A DNA stretch of 64,000 nucleotides from Antedon mediterranea (Eukaryota; Echinodermata; Crinoidea; Comatulida; Antedonidae): the NCBI RefSeq assembly GCF_964355755.1, contig NC_092673.1, positions 21,209,001 through 21,273,000 of the forward strand, written 5' to 3'. The translations under genes were made by a program, and so were the position numbers. Within the stretch, counting starts at the first letter, position 1; every line of letters begins with the position of its first letter. Under the pieces are notes generated by a model. It saw nothing but the letters and a program-made list of their open reading frames with translations, made no database searches and had not been told where the DNA came from. Below, one piece after another: positions 12,280 through 24,369 of the stretch.

Positions 12280-12620
12280 ACTATAAAGGCCTAAATAGCT
12301 AGGGCTAGCTTGAGTAGTAGGCCTAGGCTAGCTAGCTACTACTACTAGGGTAGGCTAGCCTAGGCCTACTACTAGTATTAGCCTAGGCTAGCTACTAGTA
12401 GCTAGGCCTAGCTAGGTCGGAAAGGAGGCTTCTTATTTATATCAATTATATTTAAAATACAGTATTAATAATAATAGGTCCAATAGGTCTAGGTAGGCTA
12501 GGCTAGGCTATAAATTTAGCCTTGTTTTCCTATAATGCCTAGCCTAGTAACAGGGAGCTAAAATGCTCTAAACTATTTCTTTCCCTGCCTAGGCATAGGC
12601 CTAGGCCTAGGCCTAGGCCT
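12280..12620. repeat. AGGCCTAGG / GCTAGC palindromic simple-repeat cluster
   Basis: Runs of CTAGGCCTAGGCC, GGCTAGC and CTACTAGTAG, all self-complementary. The same motif returns at 13125-13500, 14305, 40380-40500, 44810-44885, 45265-45290 and 46490-46735. Confidence 0.7.
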
Positions 12621-12777
12621 TGATAGTTACAATTATAAAAACTCAGCTACAGTATTGCGTAGGCTTCTCTAGCCTTAGATGTAGTAGAGATCGAGGCTAG
12701 AGCGTTGTAGAGATCGAGAGGAGGCTAGAGCGTTGCTGCTGTGCTGAAGAGAACACCTCGACACACATAAAGACTAG

Positions 12778-12976
12778 AGAGGGGGGGTTGAAAATTATGG
12801 GCGGATTTATGTTAATAAATAACCGATGACGTCATTTGATTGACACAAGGGGGGTTGAGAATTATGGGGAGGTTGGATTTCTTAGAACAGTGGCACCAAC
12901 AATGTCGTGAAAAAATAGCGAGGGAAAAAATGTTCTTAAAAAAAACAATTCATTTCTTTCCAAATGCCAATCATTT
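12778..12976 (+). promoter_or_regulatory. Putative promoter / 5' UTR of the SIMC1-like gene
   Basis: A perfect CRE palindrome TGACGTCA at 12827-12834 lies 143 bp before the start codon. It sits between two copies of a G-run followed by TTGA(A/G)AATTATGGG (about 12780 and 12850). No TATA box is evident. The extent of transcription is inferred from position only. Confidence 0.4.
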
Positions 12977-15900
12977 ATGATCCTCGATACCTTAAGAAGG
13001 ATGAATAACGGGCCCATTTTAATTAGTTCAGATTCTGATGATTCTGAAGATGATGATGATGATCTGGACTTGGTGGTCATTAACTCTTGGACATCGCCTA
13101 CCAAAGCCAGGAAGGAGTCTTGTGATATAGGCCTAGGCCTAGGATTACCAGACAGGCATAAGGCTACACCTAGGCCTAGGCTATGTCCAAAGTTGTTTAA
13201 AAATAGGCCTAGGCCTACAGCTATCTTAGGACCTATAATTGTCATAAGTGACGACGACAGTGACAGGACAACTGGAGATGAGTGTGTTGTATCCTCCGAC
13301 TCAGAGTCGACAAAAGTAAGCAAATAATATAATAATTAATATAAATTAATACTACTAGGCTACTACTAGGCTAGGGCCAGCCTAGTAGTAGCTAGCTAGC
13401 TAGGCCTAGGCCGTAGTTAATACTGTAATAATAAATTATAACTCTATAGGCCTGGCCCTAGCAGTATAGGCTAGGCGCCTAGCCTAGGCCTATTTTATTA
13501 TAATAATTTTTACAGAATTGCAAGAAATTAGTTTTGTACTGTATTTTATTTATATTTTGTATTGATGACACTCTATTCGACAAGCCAGAAGTTTATTGTA
13601 AAGTAATGATATAGATTTATAATTGAAAATTAATCAACCTTATTAGTATCACAATTCAATTGTGTTTACGAATTTTCCCCAGAAAGGTCAATTGAAGAGA
13701 TTTTCCAGATGTTTTTATGCCATTGGTCCATAATTAAACTCCAAAAGAAAACAGTTGATTTGACCTCTAACCATTCACATAAAACTATTAGATATTGACA
13801 GTTTTAAGCAGAGATTCGACAGGGCCAATTCATCATTGTAACCCCCCAGATAAGATCAATCACTCCCATCCAAACTACTGTACCTGGACAGAATTAGGAC
13901 CAATCATTAAACTCACAGATAATGTAATGACAATGCTAATGAACTGAAGCCGATATATTCCCAAGTGTGAGAATAGCAAAGGCACACCTTACAGACACTT
14001 CTTCGAAGACACACCTCGCAGACACTTCTCGGAGCGCACACCTTACAGACACTTCTCGGAGAACACACCTCACAGACACTTCTTCGGAGCACACATCTTA
14101 CCGACACTTCCTCAGAAGCACATCTACAGCCACATCTCACTTACAGCATCAATCTTATACTTTGTTCCTGTTTCTTTATATTTGTATCGTATTGAATATT
14201 ATAACGAATTATTGAATAAACAACTGTAATATTCAATCAACCAAGCGAGTAGAGTCTTTACAGTAAAACCTCCACACATTATATTATTATATTACATTAT
14301 TGTTAGGCCTAGGCGAGGCCTAATGCACTTGTCAATTGTATGACCCACTATACGATCCCCGGGAGAGATGCGTCATTATTATGTATTAAATAGCATTCAT
14401 TACCAGCTTTATAACCATACTGTATATGGTAGGATTGTAAGCCAACCTACAGTATTGGTACATGCTGAACAGGGTGTACCAGTACCAATCAATGTACAAG
14501 AAATGATTTTCAAAAATGTTTGTGTAATACACTTACAGCCAGCGATGAAATCAAGGGAGGGACAACCGATAATTCAGTATTTTGCGAGCAACAATGGGAT
14601 GGGGGCCAGGGGACCGCCTACGACCCCCGGCCGGGGTGCCCTGTGGAAGCTTTGGCGTTTCAGGGCAACCTAGATCATTTTAATCAGTTTACTGTACGTG
14701 CGCACAAATATGACAATGTTATTGGTAACACTAATTATACACTTCAACAAAAGGTTTGCTCGAGAACGTTAGTTGCCGTAGACTTTGACCAGGTTCACCC
14801 CGCATACTACAGTATGTTTTCCTCAGTTCTTGCATTGTTGTGTGATATCAAACTGCCTGTAGCGATGTTTGCAGCACTGCTGCGTCGGCTGTTCCCACGT
14901 CGTTTGTTTCAATTTTGTTGAAAACAAGTTGATAAAATTGCGATTTGACGATTTGTTGTGAAGGGGACGATGTGTTTAAATTGTTTGTTTTTTTCCCTAA
15001 AAAATTACGGAGGGGGTGAGGTCAGTGTTCAACAACTGCTTATCAAAATGATTAAATCTAAAATCTGTTTATTACAACTCTATGTAGAAACACTTTTATA
15101 CTTATAGTTCTTTATATAGTAGTAGGCCCAGCCATATATGAAGTTCACTACAGTATTTGTAGGTCAAGTCAACCAGGGTGATGTTTTATGTTTCATTAAA
15201 CCATCCTTTTTCCCTTTCACACAATCTTTTCAGACAAGTGTGCGTTGTTTCTTTGTCTACTACCAGCAGATCTACTACCAGCAGAATAATAAAGCGACTT
15301 ATAGGGGGATTGCATATGAGGTCAAAAGGTTATAAAAGTTGACTTCGCTACGCTCCAATGCTCATAGTTGCCATTTCTGGCATTATTATGCTTTTTGGCA
15401 TTATTTAGAGGCCCACGGCATCTGGCATAATGCCGCGGCATTATTTAGCCGTTTTTAGCATAATCTGGCATAATTTTGTGTTTTTTGAACAACCAAAAAA
15501 ATAATATACCACAGAACAAAAATAAAATATTTTGTTAATCTTGCAATTTAATACATATCATCACCTTACACAATATCATATCGTACAAAACAGATCTGTT
15601 CGGGTTTTCGGTACAATAGTTCTTCCATCCTTTTGTTTCGGACTTAAATAGACTCTTCGGATAGGAAGGCTGCTCGAAAACTACCGTGTGTGCGATATAG
15701 GCAGCACAGCAAATCCGAAGAGGCTAGCTATTGGCCAATTATGTTGCTCTATTTCAGAGACCATGCAGGTTATTGGATCCCCAGAATATAGAGACAATTG
15801 AACGAAAACATTATGAAAGGGGTTTTGTTGTTTCAGTTCATAATTATAAGTGGCCGCACCCCTACCCCAACCCTTGAAATGGCAATTTCCAGTAACTAAT

Positions 15901-18900
15901 TAGAAGCTCTAATTTTAAAAAGAATTTCTTCTAGGAGAATTTGTTTTCCATATTTCAAATTATGTTCCATTTGCATCGTCGTAGCAACCCTATTTTTCCA
16001 AATGTTCTTCACCTCTCAGCCCCAGTAGTGACCATGTGGGCGAGGTAATTTTTATTTAAAATTAAGTGCCATCTCCGCCCATCGAGCAGCTCTATTTTTC
16101 CATTTTTTTTTACCTCAGCCCCAACCATTGTGGGGCTGAGGTCATGGAGACACTTAATATATATTTTTATTTTCTATTTTAAATTATAATTGCCATTTTC
16201 AAAACTATGATGGGCTAAGATCCTGGAGGTACTAATAAATATATTTTTATTTCATATTTGAAATTAAGTGCCATTTCCGCCCATTGAGCAGCTCTATTTT
16301 TCCAAATTTTCTTACCTCAGCACCAGCCATGGTGGAGCTAAGGTCCTGGAGACACTTAATATATATTTTAATTTCCTATTTTAAATTATAATTGCCATTT
16401 TCTAATTATGGTGACGTGGGCTAAGATCCTTTCATATTTGAAATTAAGTGCAAATATCGAGCAGCTCTCATATTCAGCTCAAAAATTCTAAATTTCCATG
16501 GTTGTAACAGGTTTTTTTTTTTTGGGTGGGGGGGGTGGGGGGAGAAGGGTTCGTGGGTTGGTGTTTGTGTCATTTGCAAATTACCATTTTCGCACCCCAG
16601 ATATTTTTAGAATTATTAGTTATTACTCACAAAACTAAAAATACAATTTTTGAACGACATAGGGATACAATTTAGGCCCTATTTTGTGTCAGTTGGGGTT
16701 TTACAAACGTTTATTAGACATACAACCGTTGGTGGCGCTGTTTAGGACCACATTTTGGGGATCTGGCATTATTTTTCCCAATCTGGCATTATTTGAGACA
16801 GGATACGGCATAATTTAAATTTTATCGCTGGCAACGCTGCCAATGCTCCTGGTAGACAAACAACCTCCAGTTACTATGCTCACACATGGACAGTGATTAC
16901 ATCCTACTAACTTTAAATGTATTTTCTGTATCAACTTCTGTAGTTTAAACCTTCTGATCAATGTTCTGTTAACTTTTAAAATGAAAGAGGATACCTATTC
17001 TCAAAGTGTTCTCATTCCAGGCTGGGGACATGGATTATCCAATACTGTACCAATTAAATTGTTTTATTTCGTCAAGCACTCTGGCTCAAAAATTTTCTTT
17101 CTTGTCACTTTTATATAACATATAGTTTAACATATGATTGATATGGGTAAAATAGTTACACAGTACGACACAAAATCTGTATTTACTCTCAGTACAAAAT
17201 TACAATGCACCTATTTATTATTCAAATGTTTATTACTGTATTTGAATATCACTCTGCTGCCACACTTGTACAGTAATTCAGAATTAATTCTCATGACCTA
17301 CTGTACTATTACCCAGCTTAAAATAAACAAATAATGCCTTTATTTTTAAGTCCATTGGAAATTCACAACGCCTATTATTTGCACTGTCATGATGCAATCA
17401 TCCAGAGCCTTTCTATAAACGTTCTCATTGGTTGAGAGTAACAATAGATTCACCAATGATTGTATTGGTTGGTACAACAAGGTTACGTGGCTTTAAAAGA
17501 ACAATAATACTGTACTGTAGCTCCAATAGATTGCTTCCCATGCATCACTCTGTGTTATCTTTTTTAAACTGTTCAAATGGTCACCAGGTAGAAGGCAAAG
17601 CGTGTTGTTCAGTTGGTCAATAGTCCAGGTACTTAGTGGTAAGTTAGGCATTTGTTCATTTAAGCTGCTTAGTTGTGGTGGTATTGTTAAGCTTGTTCTA
17701 GTTAGGTCTATAGCAAAAAAATTGTTTCTTTCTCTACTACCAGCAGAATAAAAAATCAACATATATAATAAGCATTCATACTAATATTGAACAATCGGGG
17801 AAAATTTTCATTTAAAAATTTTGTTTAGCAATATTGCTAATCAAACTGATTTTTAAGTCGAGAAACATAGTTTTGTATAGTATTTTTTGCTACACAATTT
17901 TCAAAATGTGTAGCAATAAGGTTGTTTTGTATAGCTTTTTGCTATGCTACACTGGCGAAAATGTTCCCTGACAATTATTGTTAATGTTATCATACACAGT
18001 AATAAATGATTTTGGATAATTGGGACAACATATAAACATATCTAAATGTATTTTTGTAATAAATTAAAATACAGAAAACTGGATAGGGGTGTTGTGCGCT
18101 TCTTCACCTCTCCCCATCTCATTGAATCTGTCTATTATTATTAGTAGATGCTTTAATTAACACAGAGAGATATAGTGAGGAGTACTTCCATAAAAAATTA
18201 CAGATTTATAAACTAGATGCAATTGTTCTCACATAAATAAACTTGAATTTTTATGAAAGCATTTGCTACTTAAATACTACATAGTGTAAACACAGAGCTA
18301 TTTAGGTCCATGGTCCAAATATATCATTCCTGTTTCTATTTAAATTGAAACTATCTGATCTTTATTATAATTTTACCATCTTACTTCCTTGTCTATTCTT
18401 TAGTTCATGTATATTTTCAGAATTTAATATTTAATTACAAATTAGCATTCTACACGCTTTCAAGCTGATGTAATATTAATGTTTTATTACTTCTTTCAAG
18501 CTAAAGTAATATTATGAATGTTTTATTACTTTTTCCGGTGGCTAAACTGTGGAACAAACTCAAATAAATATCTTAAAATATAAAATTTTTTTCGAATAAA
18601 TAAAAAAAAATGTTTTTCCTTATGAGTACCTACTGTAATAATAGCGTAGGTGTATTGTTTTTATTGCCTTTGTTTATGCAACTAATTCCTTGTTTCCTTA
18701 TATTAAATTTTAATCTGGAGCTTGAATGTGATACATTAGGTGTACATCCCCATTAGAACTTTATGGTCAAAATCCTTATCAGATATATCAACTTAAGCAG
18801 GTGATTAATGACCTGGATCTTATTATACCCCTGTGATATTATTAGCTCTCTTGTAATTGATTGATTAGGACAAGGTACATTCTTCAGTATGCAAGGTCAA

Positions 18901-21900
18901 TGGTCAGGCAAAAACTAGCAGAAGTCAGCAATGATTAAAAGGTTTAACGACCTGCCTATTTCGGGTAAAAATGAACACATTCTCTAATGGGACTGTACAC
19001 ATAATGTAAAATAAATTTTTGTTTTGTTTTAAAATTAAAACTCTCATACTGTACAAAGGCAATAATATTGTTTTTCTCTCAGCATTTTATTTATGTATTA
19101 TATTATGTTATTGTTATGTATTATGTAAATTATATTATAAATAAAATTAAAAACGTCATGAATATTTGGTACCAGCAGGCATAGATGATAATTATTATTA
19201 TTAATAGTTTTGAGATTATGAATGCTGTGCATGTTCTAAATTTAGATTTAAGCTTTAAGGCCCATTCACACTAGGACGATAACAATCGACGATAATAGAC
19301 AATAATTTACATTTTTCATACATAAAATAAAAGAAATATAAAACCTTTTCATTCTAGAACTATAGAATAACCATCTATGCTTCCTTTGATGAAAATTATA
19401 TTTCCATACGTCCAATCAAATGACGTCATGATTACTTTAAAATGTAGATGTGGTTCAGGTTTATAGTACAGTAGTTCATTGACCTACTACAGTATTTACA
19501 AATCAAAATATTCTCTTTTTATTTTAACATTAACAATTCGATTCACTTGAGCACACTGTTGTTCAAGGTGTAAAAGTCATCTAATCTGTCCATTGGGATG
19601 GGAGATTACTTACATTACTTATTACTCTGGTATGCTAGTACTGTAGATGGAATGCAATTGTGAGGTTGAATAGTGTACAGTAGATAGTTTGGTATTATCA
19701 GGTTAACTGTACATATATTTAAGGATTGTAGATAAATTAGTCATTCTACAGTATACAGTTGAGGAATAGTACTGTACTGTATTCTTGAAGTACAGTATAG
19801 TCTGGTATGATAAATCTTCATACATATGATTTGATAAAACATCGTTTTCCAGAGACATGACTACAAAGTGTAGTATAGTTAAGCAAAAGCGTTAGGTTGA
19901 TTTCATTCTTTGATAATATTTTAAATAAATAGCAATTATTCTAATTTTATAATCCTACTATGATAAAGCTTCGTACGATTTGATAACACACCATTTTTCA
20001 TCCTTTGATAATATTTTGTAAAGAAAATTGAGAGAATTGTTATGGTGTGGTGACCCACAGCGGTAAAAATAACCTTTCTTGCATCATTAACCAAGTATTT
20101 TGATACTACTGTATCTTGTGTGATTTTTTTCTAAAGCACAGTTAGTGAAAGCAATTTAAAATATGTTAAAATCAATTCATTGTACTTTTATGCTATTTAT
20201 TAGGTACAGTACAGTATCTCTATTTCTTCATTATTTCATTTTTATTATACTGTATTTAATTTTGTTTAATTCTTCAAGATGAGGACACTGCGCACCGCAG
20301 CCACAATATTGACACAGATTTAAGGAACTCAAAAATTAATGAGTGGTAGAGAACAAGTCAGACTTAATTATGTAATACTGACGGTCCAGTTTACACATCT
20401 AGCTAGTGTGCTTCCCGGGGTCACTCTTAAATATTTTCATGTCAAAATGTCACAATTTATCGCACAATTTTAGCAGGGATTTTAACTATACTGGATGCTA
20501 AGCCCATCGCTAAATTGATCCTACCTTTGAATCAATGAATACTAGCCGCCTATGTTATCACAAACCCTGTAATGAACGGTCGCCCTTTTCCTGTCGTCTT
20601 GGTAGTTCAAGTCCATAGTATTTTTCAGTAAAACAGGTAGCACCCTCATGTCTTGAAGTGGCTGCTGCACCTCCCTGTTTGGTTTGTATATACAAGTGAC
20701 CACCGTCACCCCACCCTCCGGGGTGTGCTTTTAAATAACACAGTTAAAGAGTAGGGGGTTACTGTACCAGTGTTCCACCACTCCAGTGTTTAGGTTCACT
20801 TCTGCTCGTCATTTATCGCTATGTTGGGTTAACAGCCCTACTACTGTACCTGTAGTTAAATATTCATTTTCATCAAAGTAAACACAGTATTTAATTTTTT
20901 TGTTTTTATTTACAGTATATTTTTGTTTTCAGGATAATTTAATTTGCAGTACATATATTTCTATATAGTCTAATATAGTCTTTTAAAGCTTTTTTTTTCT
21001 TGTATTGCAGGAAAACCAATTTGTTGATGACCTACTTGATATAACATTTGATGATATAAATGATGAAACAAAACCTCAAAATATGGAAACATCGCCTATC
21101 ACACCCTTCATGGAAAGGCACACCCTGTCGCCACAAAACTTCCTTAAAACAAACAATAAATTTAGTCCTATAAAAAGATCAGAAACATTAAAAGGTTCAA
21201 TAAACAATAACTCTAGGACAATCAAGTGCATTAAACCATTTCGGAACTTAAATATAAAACAAGTTTGGCATCACTTAAGCAAAAAAACAAAAGATCAATT
21301 GTCAAAGATCTCAAATGAGGTGATAGTATTAAGTCATAATCAACATAGCCAGCTATTGTCTTCAGCTTTGCCAACTCATCTGAATAACGATTTCTATCGA
21401 GATGTCCAACGACCACATATGAATGATGTTCAAAACCAGACTGTAGAAATGAGTAACATTCACAACAATATAATTGAGGGTCACCAAGAGGAAGAGGTAC
21501 ATTCTGAAGCAATCACATATATTCACGATTTTACAACAACTGATATCTATCCTGAAAAACAGTGTTTAAAATATTTATTAGACACCCTTGTTGCGGTTGG
21601 AAGTAGAGATCTTACTTGTCAGACCTATAAAACTCTGAAACATATCCAGAACCACCATAAGCTAACTAGGAAAGACTTTTCAGAAGATTGGAACCAAATT
21701 ATGGACATTTTAAAACCTCTAGAAACTGAATGTAATATTTTATTCTATAGGAACAGACTTCTTTACTTAGATTTATTAACATCTGTCCTAGAAGAAGATC
21801 TTAACAAACATAAACTTAGGAATACAACGGCACAATCGTTTTTATGTAAAATGTTAAGCCCAGACCATGAAATGGCAAATCTAGCCAGTTTAAGTCTGTG

Positions 21901-24037
21901 TTTACTCAGTGTTTTGCAAAGAACGTTTGATAATTCTTCAGATATGTTTTTGGAAGAAGGTATTCAACGTTCTTTGTTGTTGCTACAGAAGATACTAACA
22001 CTTAGTGTAGAGGTCTCCAAATCACGTCCTGAGGGTGCCATGAAAATAGCTGAACACTTGCTCTATCCATTTCGTAATCTATCAAAAGTGGAACATAGGA
22101 GTCAACTACTTGAGGTACGCTTTTATTAACTTTTTTTTTAAATTTCGAATTAAAAGACGTTTACTATATTTCAATATAAAATTTAATGACAAAAAGAGAG
22201 ATCGACGTTTCGGTATCATCATACAGTAGAACCATTTTCAAGATCAACTGAATACAAAAAAATAATAATTATGTCCTGTCACCAACTTTGTTGCCTAGTG
22301 CACATAATTTACCTCCGCCAAGGAGTATATGTAATCGGTAGCGTGTGTTTGTTTGTTTGTTTGTTTGTTTGTTAGCAGGATTACTCAAAAAGTAATTACA
22401 AGATCTTTACCAAAATGAATAGACAGATAGATATGTGGTCAAGGACCATTCCATTAAATTTTGGGACCATTTGGGACCACAGTCGCAATTCTGGACCACT
22501 TTTTAGTATACTTTTTTAGACCTGCTAGTGTTAAAAGATAGGACAGAATTTTTCAAAAGCCACCGAGCAGTCTTAAAGTAACAAGTAAACTGAAATTGCA
22601 TTTTCTCGAGAACTACTTGTCCAAAAAACTTCATTTTTTAACAAGAGGCAAGAGTTATAATTTGTGATTTGTAATTTTAAAACATAATTTGATTTAATGT
22701 GCACGTTTTTTTATGCGAGTAGTTTAAAAAAACTATTTGGCGGAGGTATATTAGATTTAATGTACAAGTTTTTTTATACGAGTAGTTTAAAAACCATATT
22801 TCTTTTCAAATTCACTCGTTTGATTTTCAAATTTCTGTTCTATTGTTAGTCGGCTAAAGCTATTGTTAGTTAATTAGAGAGATCGACGTTTCGGTACCAT
22901 CATACAGTAGAACCATTTTCAAGATCAAGTGAATACAAAACAATAATAATTATGTCCTGTCACCAACTTTGGTGCTTAGTGCACATAATTATTATTTTTT
23001 TTTTTTTTTTTTTATATTATTGTAGCAAAAGGAATATGATTTAAACAATGTAAAAGTGTTCTGATTAAAATGGTACTGTACCACATCCTGATTAGTGACA
23101 TTCCATGGAAGACCAACCTCAGGAATATGAACCTAGTTAAGTAGACATTGAGGAGAATCACCTGTTAAGAATTAGTCTCACCATGTTACACAACATAGAA
23201 ACTATGTAATACTGTAATGTTTTATTTATTTGTGTTATTGTTAGTTAATACAACAAATTATTTATACCTTTCAGACAATGCAGAGTAATCTTCTAAGAAT
23301 AAAACTAATAGAGTTATGGCTAGAAAACTGCTGTGTGGTTAGAGACGTCTGTATACCTACATCTGGTGACCCAATATCCATCAATAAGATCCTGAATCGC
23401 CATTTCAGGTGTACGCCCTCATCGACTGTTGAAGATGCTAGCGTTGCCTGTGAAGAGTTAGCTATGATGCTGTATTTGCTCCTCAAGTCATACCTTGCAT
23501 ACAATGCAGGTTAGTTGCTTTATACAGTACGGTACTTAAAAAAAAATTTAAATCCAACATAATCTATCTACTGTAAATTTCAAAATAGTATCAAAACAAT
23601 AATATGTGTGTAGAGTGTATTATTACAAAAATAAAGATTTCAATAATCCAAAATTTATATTTCAAGTTCATTTTATTTATTTAAAAAAAAAAACGTTTTA
23701 GGCGCCTGCCCATAATGTCCAGATTTTAGCTAGGTACAGAATATTACTGTAATTTTCTTCTGGTATTGCACACAGTTGGTGTAACATCTTTCTATAGAAA
23801 CAACATATATAATACTTTTTGGAATTTATTACAGAGAAAATCCATCCAAATGCAACAGACAATGCATCTTGTTATTGTGGTTTAAAGTTATCAAGAGAAG
23901 AATCAACATTGTTTCTAACAATGGGAGATGTTGTGACCAAGCTACGTAATCATCTCAGTTCATATGGGGAACTCACCACTAAGACGCTTGCCTACCTCAG
24001 TTATATAGAATCTCTGCAAGATCTTGTGGATATTTGA
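12977..24037 (+). CDS. SIMC1/SLF2-like SUMO-interacting-motif protein
   Basis: Four exons: 12977-13315, 21011-22114, 23275-23509, 23835-24037 (stop). Phases 0, 0 and 1 join cleanly to give 626 residues. Exon 1 encodes at least three SUMO-interacting motifs: PILISSDSDD (residues 13-22), DLVVINS (31-37) and GPIIVISDDDSD (85-96), plus a weaker ECVVSSDSES (102-111). A basic/Pro linker lies between. The other exons encode a disordered stretch, then from about residue 290 a Leu-rich helical repeat domain with no catalytic motif. SIMs followed by a helical domain resemble SIMC1/SLF2, which recruit SMC5/6 to SUMO-marked DNA. This assignment rests on architecture and needs a profile search. The start is the first ATG of its frame. 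Intron 1 (7.7 kb) carries a hAT-like element; an extra short exon there cannot be excluded. Confidence 0.55.
13960..14125 (+). repeat. Minisatellite, ~27-bp unit
   Basis: About five imperfect copies of CACACCTTACAGACACTTCT lie in intron 1 of the SIMC1-like gene. They are open in both directions, which makes artificial short frames. No splice fit to the flanking exons was seen. Confidence 0.65.
15355..16847. mobile_element. hAT-like non-autonomous transposon with 8-bp TSD
   Basis: CCAATGCT (15355-15362) is repeated exactly at 16840-16847. The element between (15363-16839) starts CATAGTTGCCA and ends TGGCAACGCTG, an imperfect terminal inverted repeat. Both subterminal regions are rich in CTGGCATTATT / GGCATAAT. 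An 8-bp duplication and CA(t/g)..TTGCCA ends fit the hAT superfamily. No transposase frame is present. Confidence 0.7.
16058..16470 (+). repeat. Internal tandem repeat of the hAT-like element, ~200-bp unit
   Basis: AAATTAAGTGCCAT..CCGCCCAT and GAGCAGCTCTATTTTTCC occur at 16058 and 16261, with a shortened third copy at 16441. Each unit includes CCTCAGC(C/A)CCA(A/G)CCAT and GAGACACTTAATATATA blocks. Confidence 0.65.
17040..20990. other. Remainder of the SIMC1-like first intron
   Basis: AT-rich with many TACTGTA/TACAGTA words. Short frames on both strands lack coding character and matching splice sites. No RNA gene was recognised. Confidence 0.4.
22195..22995. mobile_element. Composite: ~115-bp direct repeats flanking a 'CCTCCGCCAAGG' element
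   Basis: GAGATCGACGTTTCGGTA and about 100 bp after it (to GTGCACATAATT) occur at 22197-22310 and again at 22876-22990. Between them lies copy 2 of the CCTCCGCCAAGG element (22310-22750) and a partial second copy of its 3' part (22755-22860). It sits in the intron between coding exons 2 and 3 of the SIMC1-like gene. Confidence 0.6.
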
Positions 24038-24064
24038 TTAGTCAAGTAGCCAATGTCTAGGTAA

Positions 24065-24320
24065 AAAATTTGATGATTGAGGCCTACTAGAAAAAGAAGT
24101 GATGATTGAGGTCTACTAGAAAAAGAAGTGATGATTGAGGTCTACTTTGTAAAAAGGTTAATGAGAGAGGTCTACTTTGATAAAAAAGGTTGATGAAAGA
24201 GGTCTACTTTGACCCCAAAAATAGTTGATGAGAGCAGTATATTTTGAAGAAAGAGAGATCTACTTTGACAAAAATTGATGAAAGAGGTCTATTTTGAAAA
24301 AAGGGTTATGAGTGCTCGTC
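24065..24320 (+). repeat. Degenerate ~30-bp minisatellite in the SIMC1-like 3' UTR
   Basis: About eight drifting copies of GATGA(T/A)(T/A)GAGGTCTACT followed by an A-rich spacer start 28 bp after the stop codon. They probably lie in the 3' untranslated region. Confidence 0.6.
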
Positions 24321-24369
24321 TACCATGGGAGTGTGGTCTACCATGGAATGCCTTCCCTGGGTCTACTTT

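Noticed and set aside
12862-13323. 153-residue minus-strand open frame
   Set aside because: It is the antisense shadow of SIM-encoding exon 1. Its Ser/Leu-rich composition mirrors the acidic/Ser codons and AGGCCT repeats.
13913-14215. Open frames on both strands with repeating HLTDTSR or CEVCSPRSV
   Set aside because: They come from the ~27-bp minisatellite and have no splice fit or family motif.
13750-14280. Possible solo LTR
   Set aside because: A few LTR-like words were seen, but there are no TG...CA ends with flanking duplications.
14368-14921. Two overlapping plus-strand frames of 101 and 133 residues
   Set aside because: No recognisable domain and no matching splice sites to the SIMC1-like exons. 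A low-probability hidden gene.
17493-17762. 89-residue minus-strand frame
   Set aside because: No motif, and it lies in an intron on the opposite strand. Composition is not convincing.
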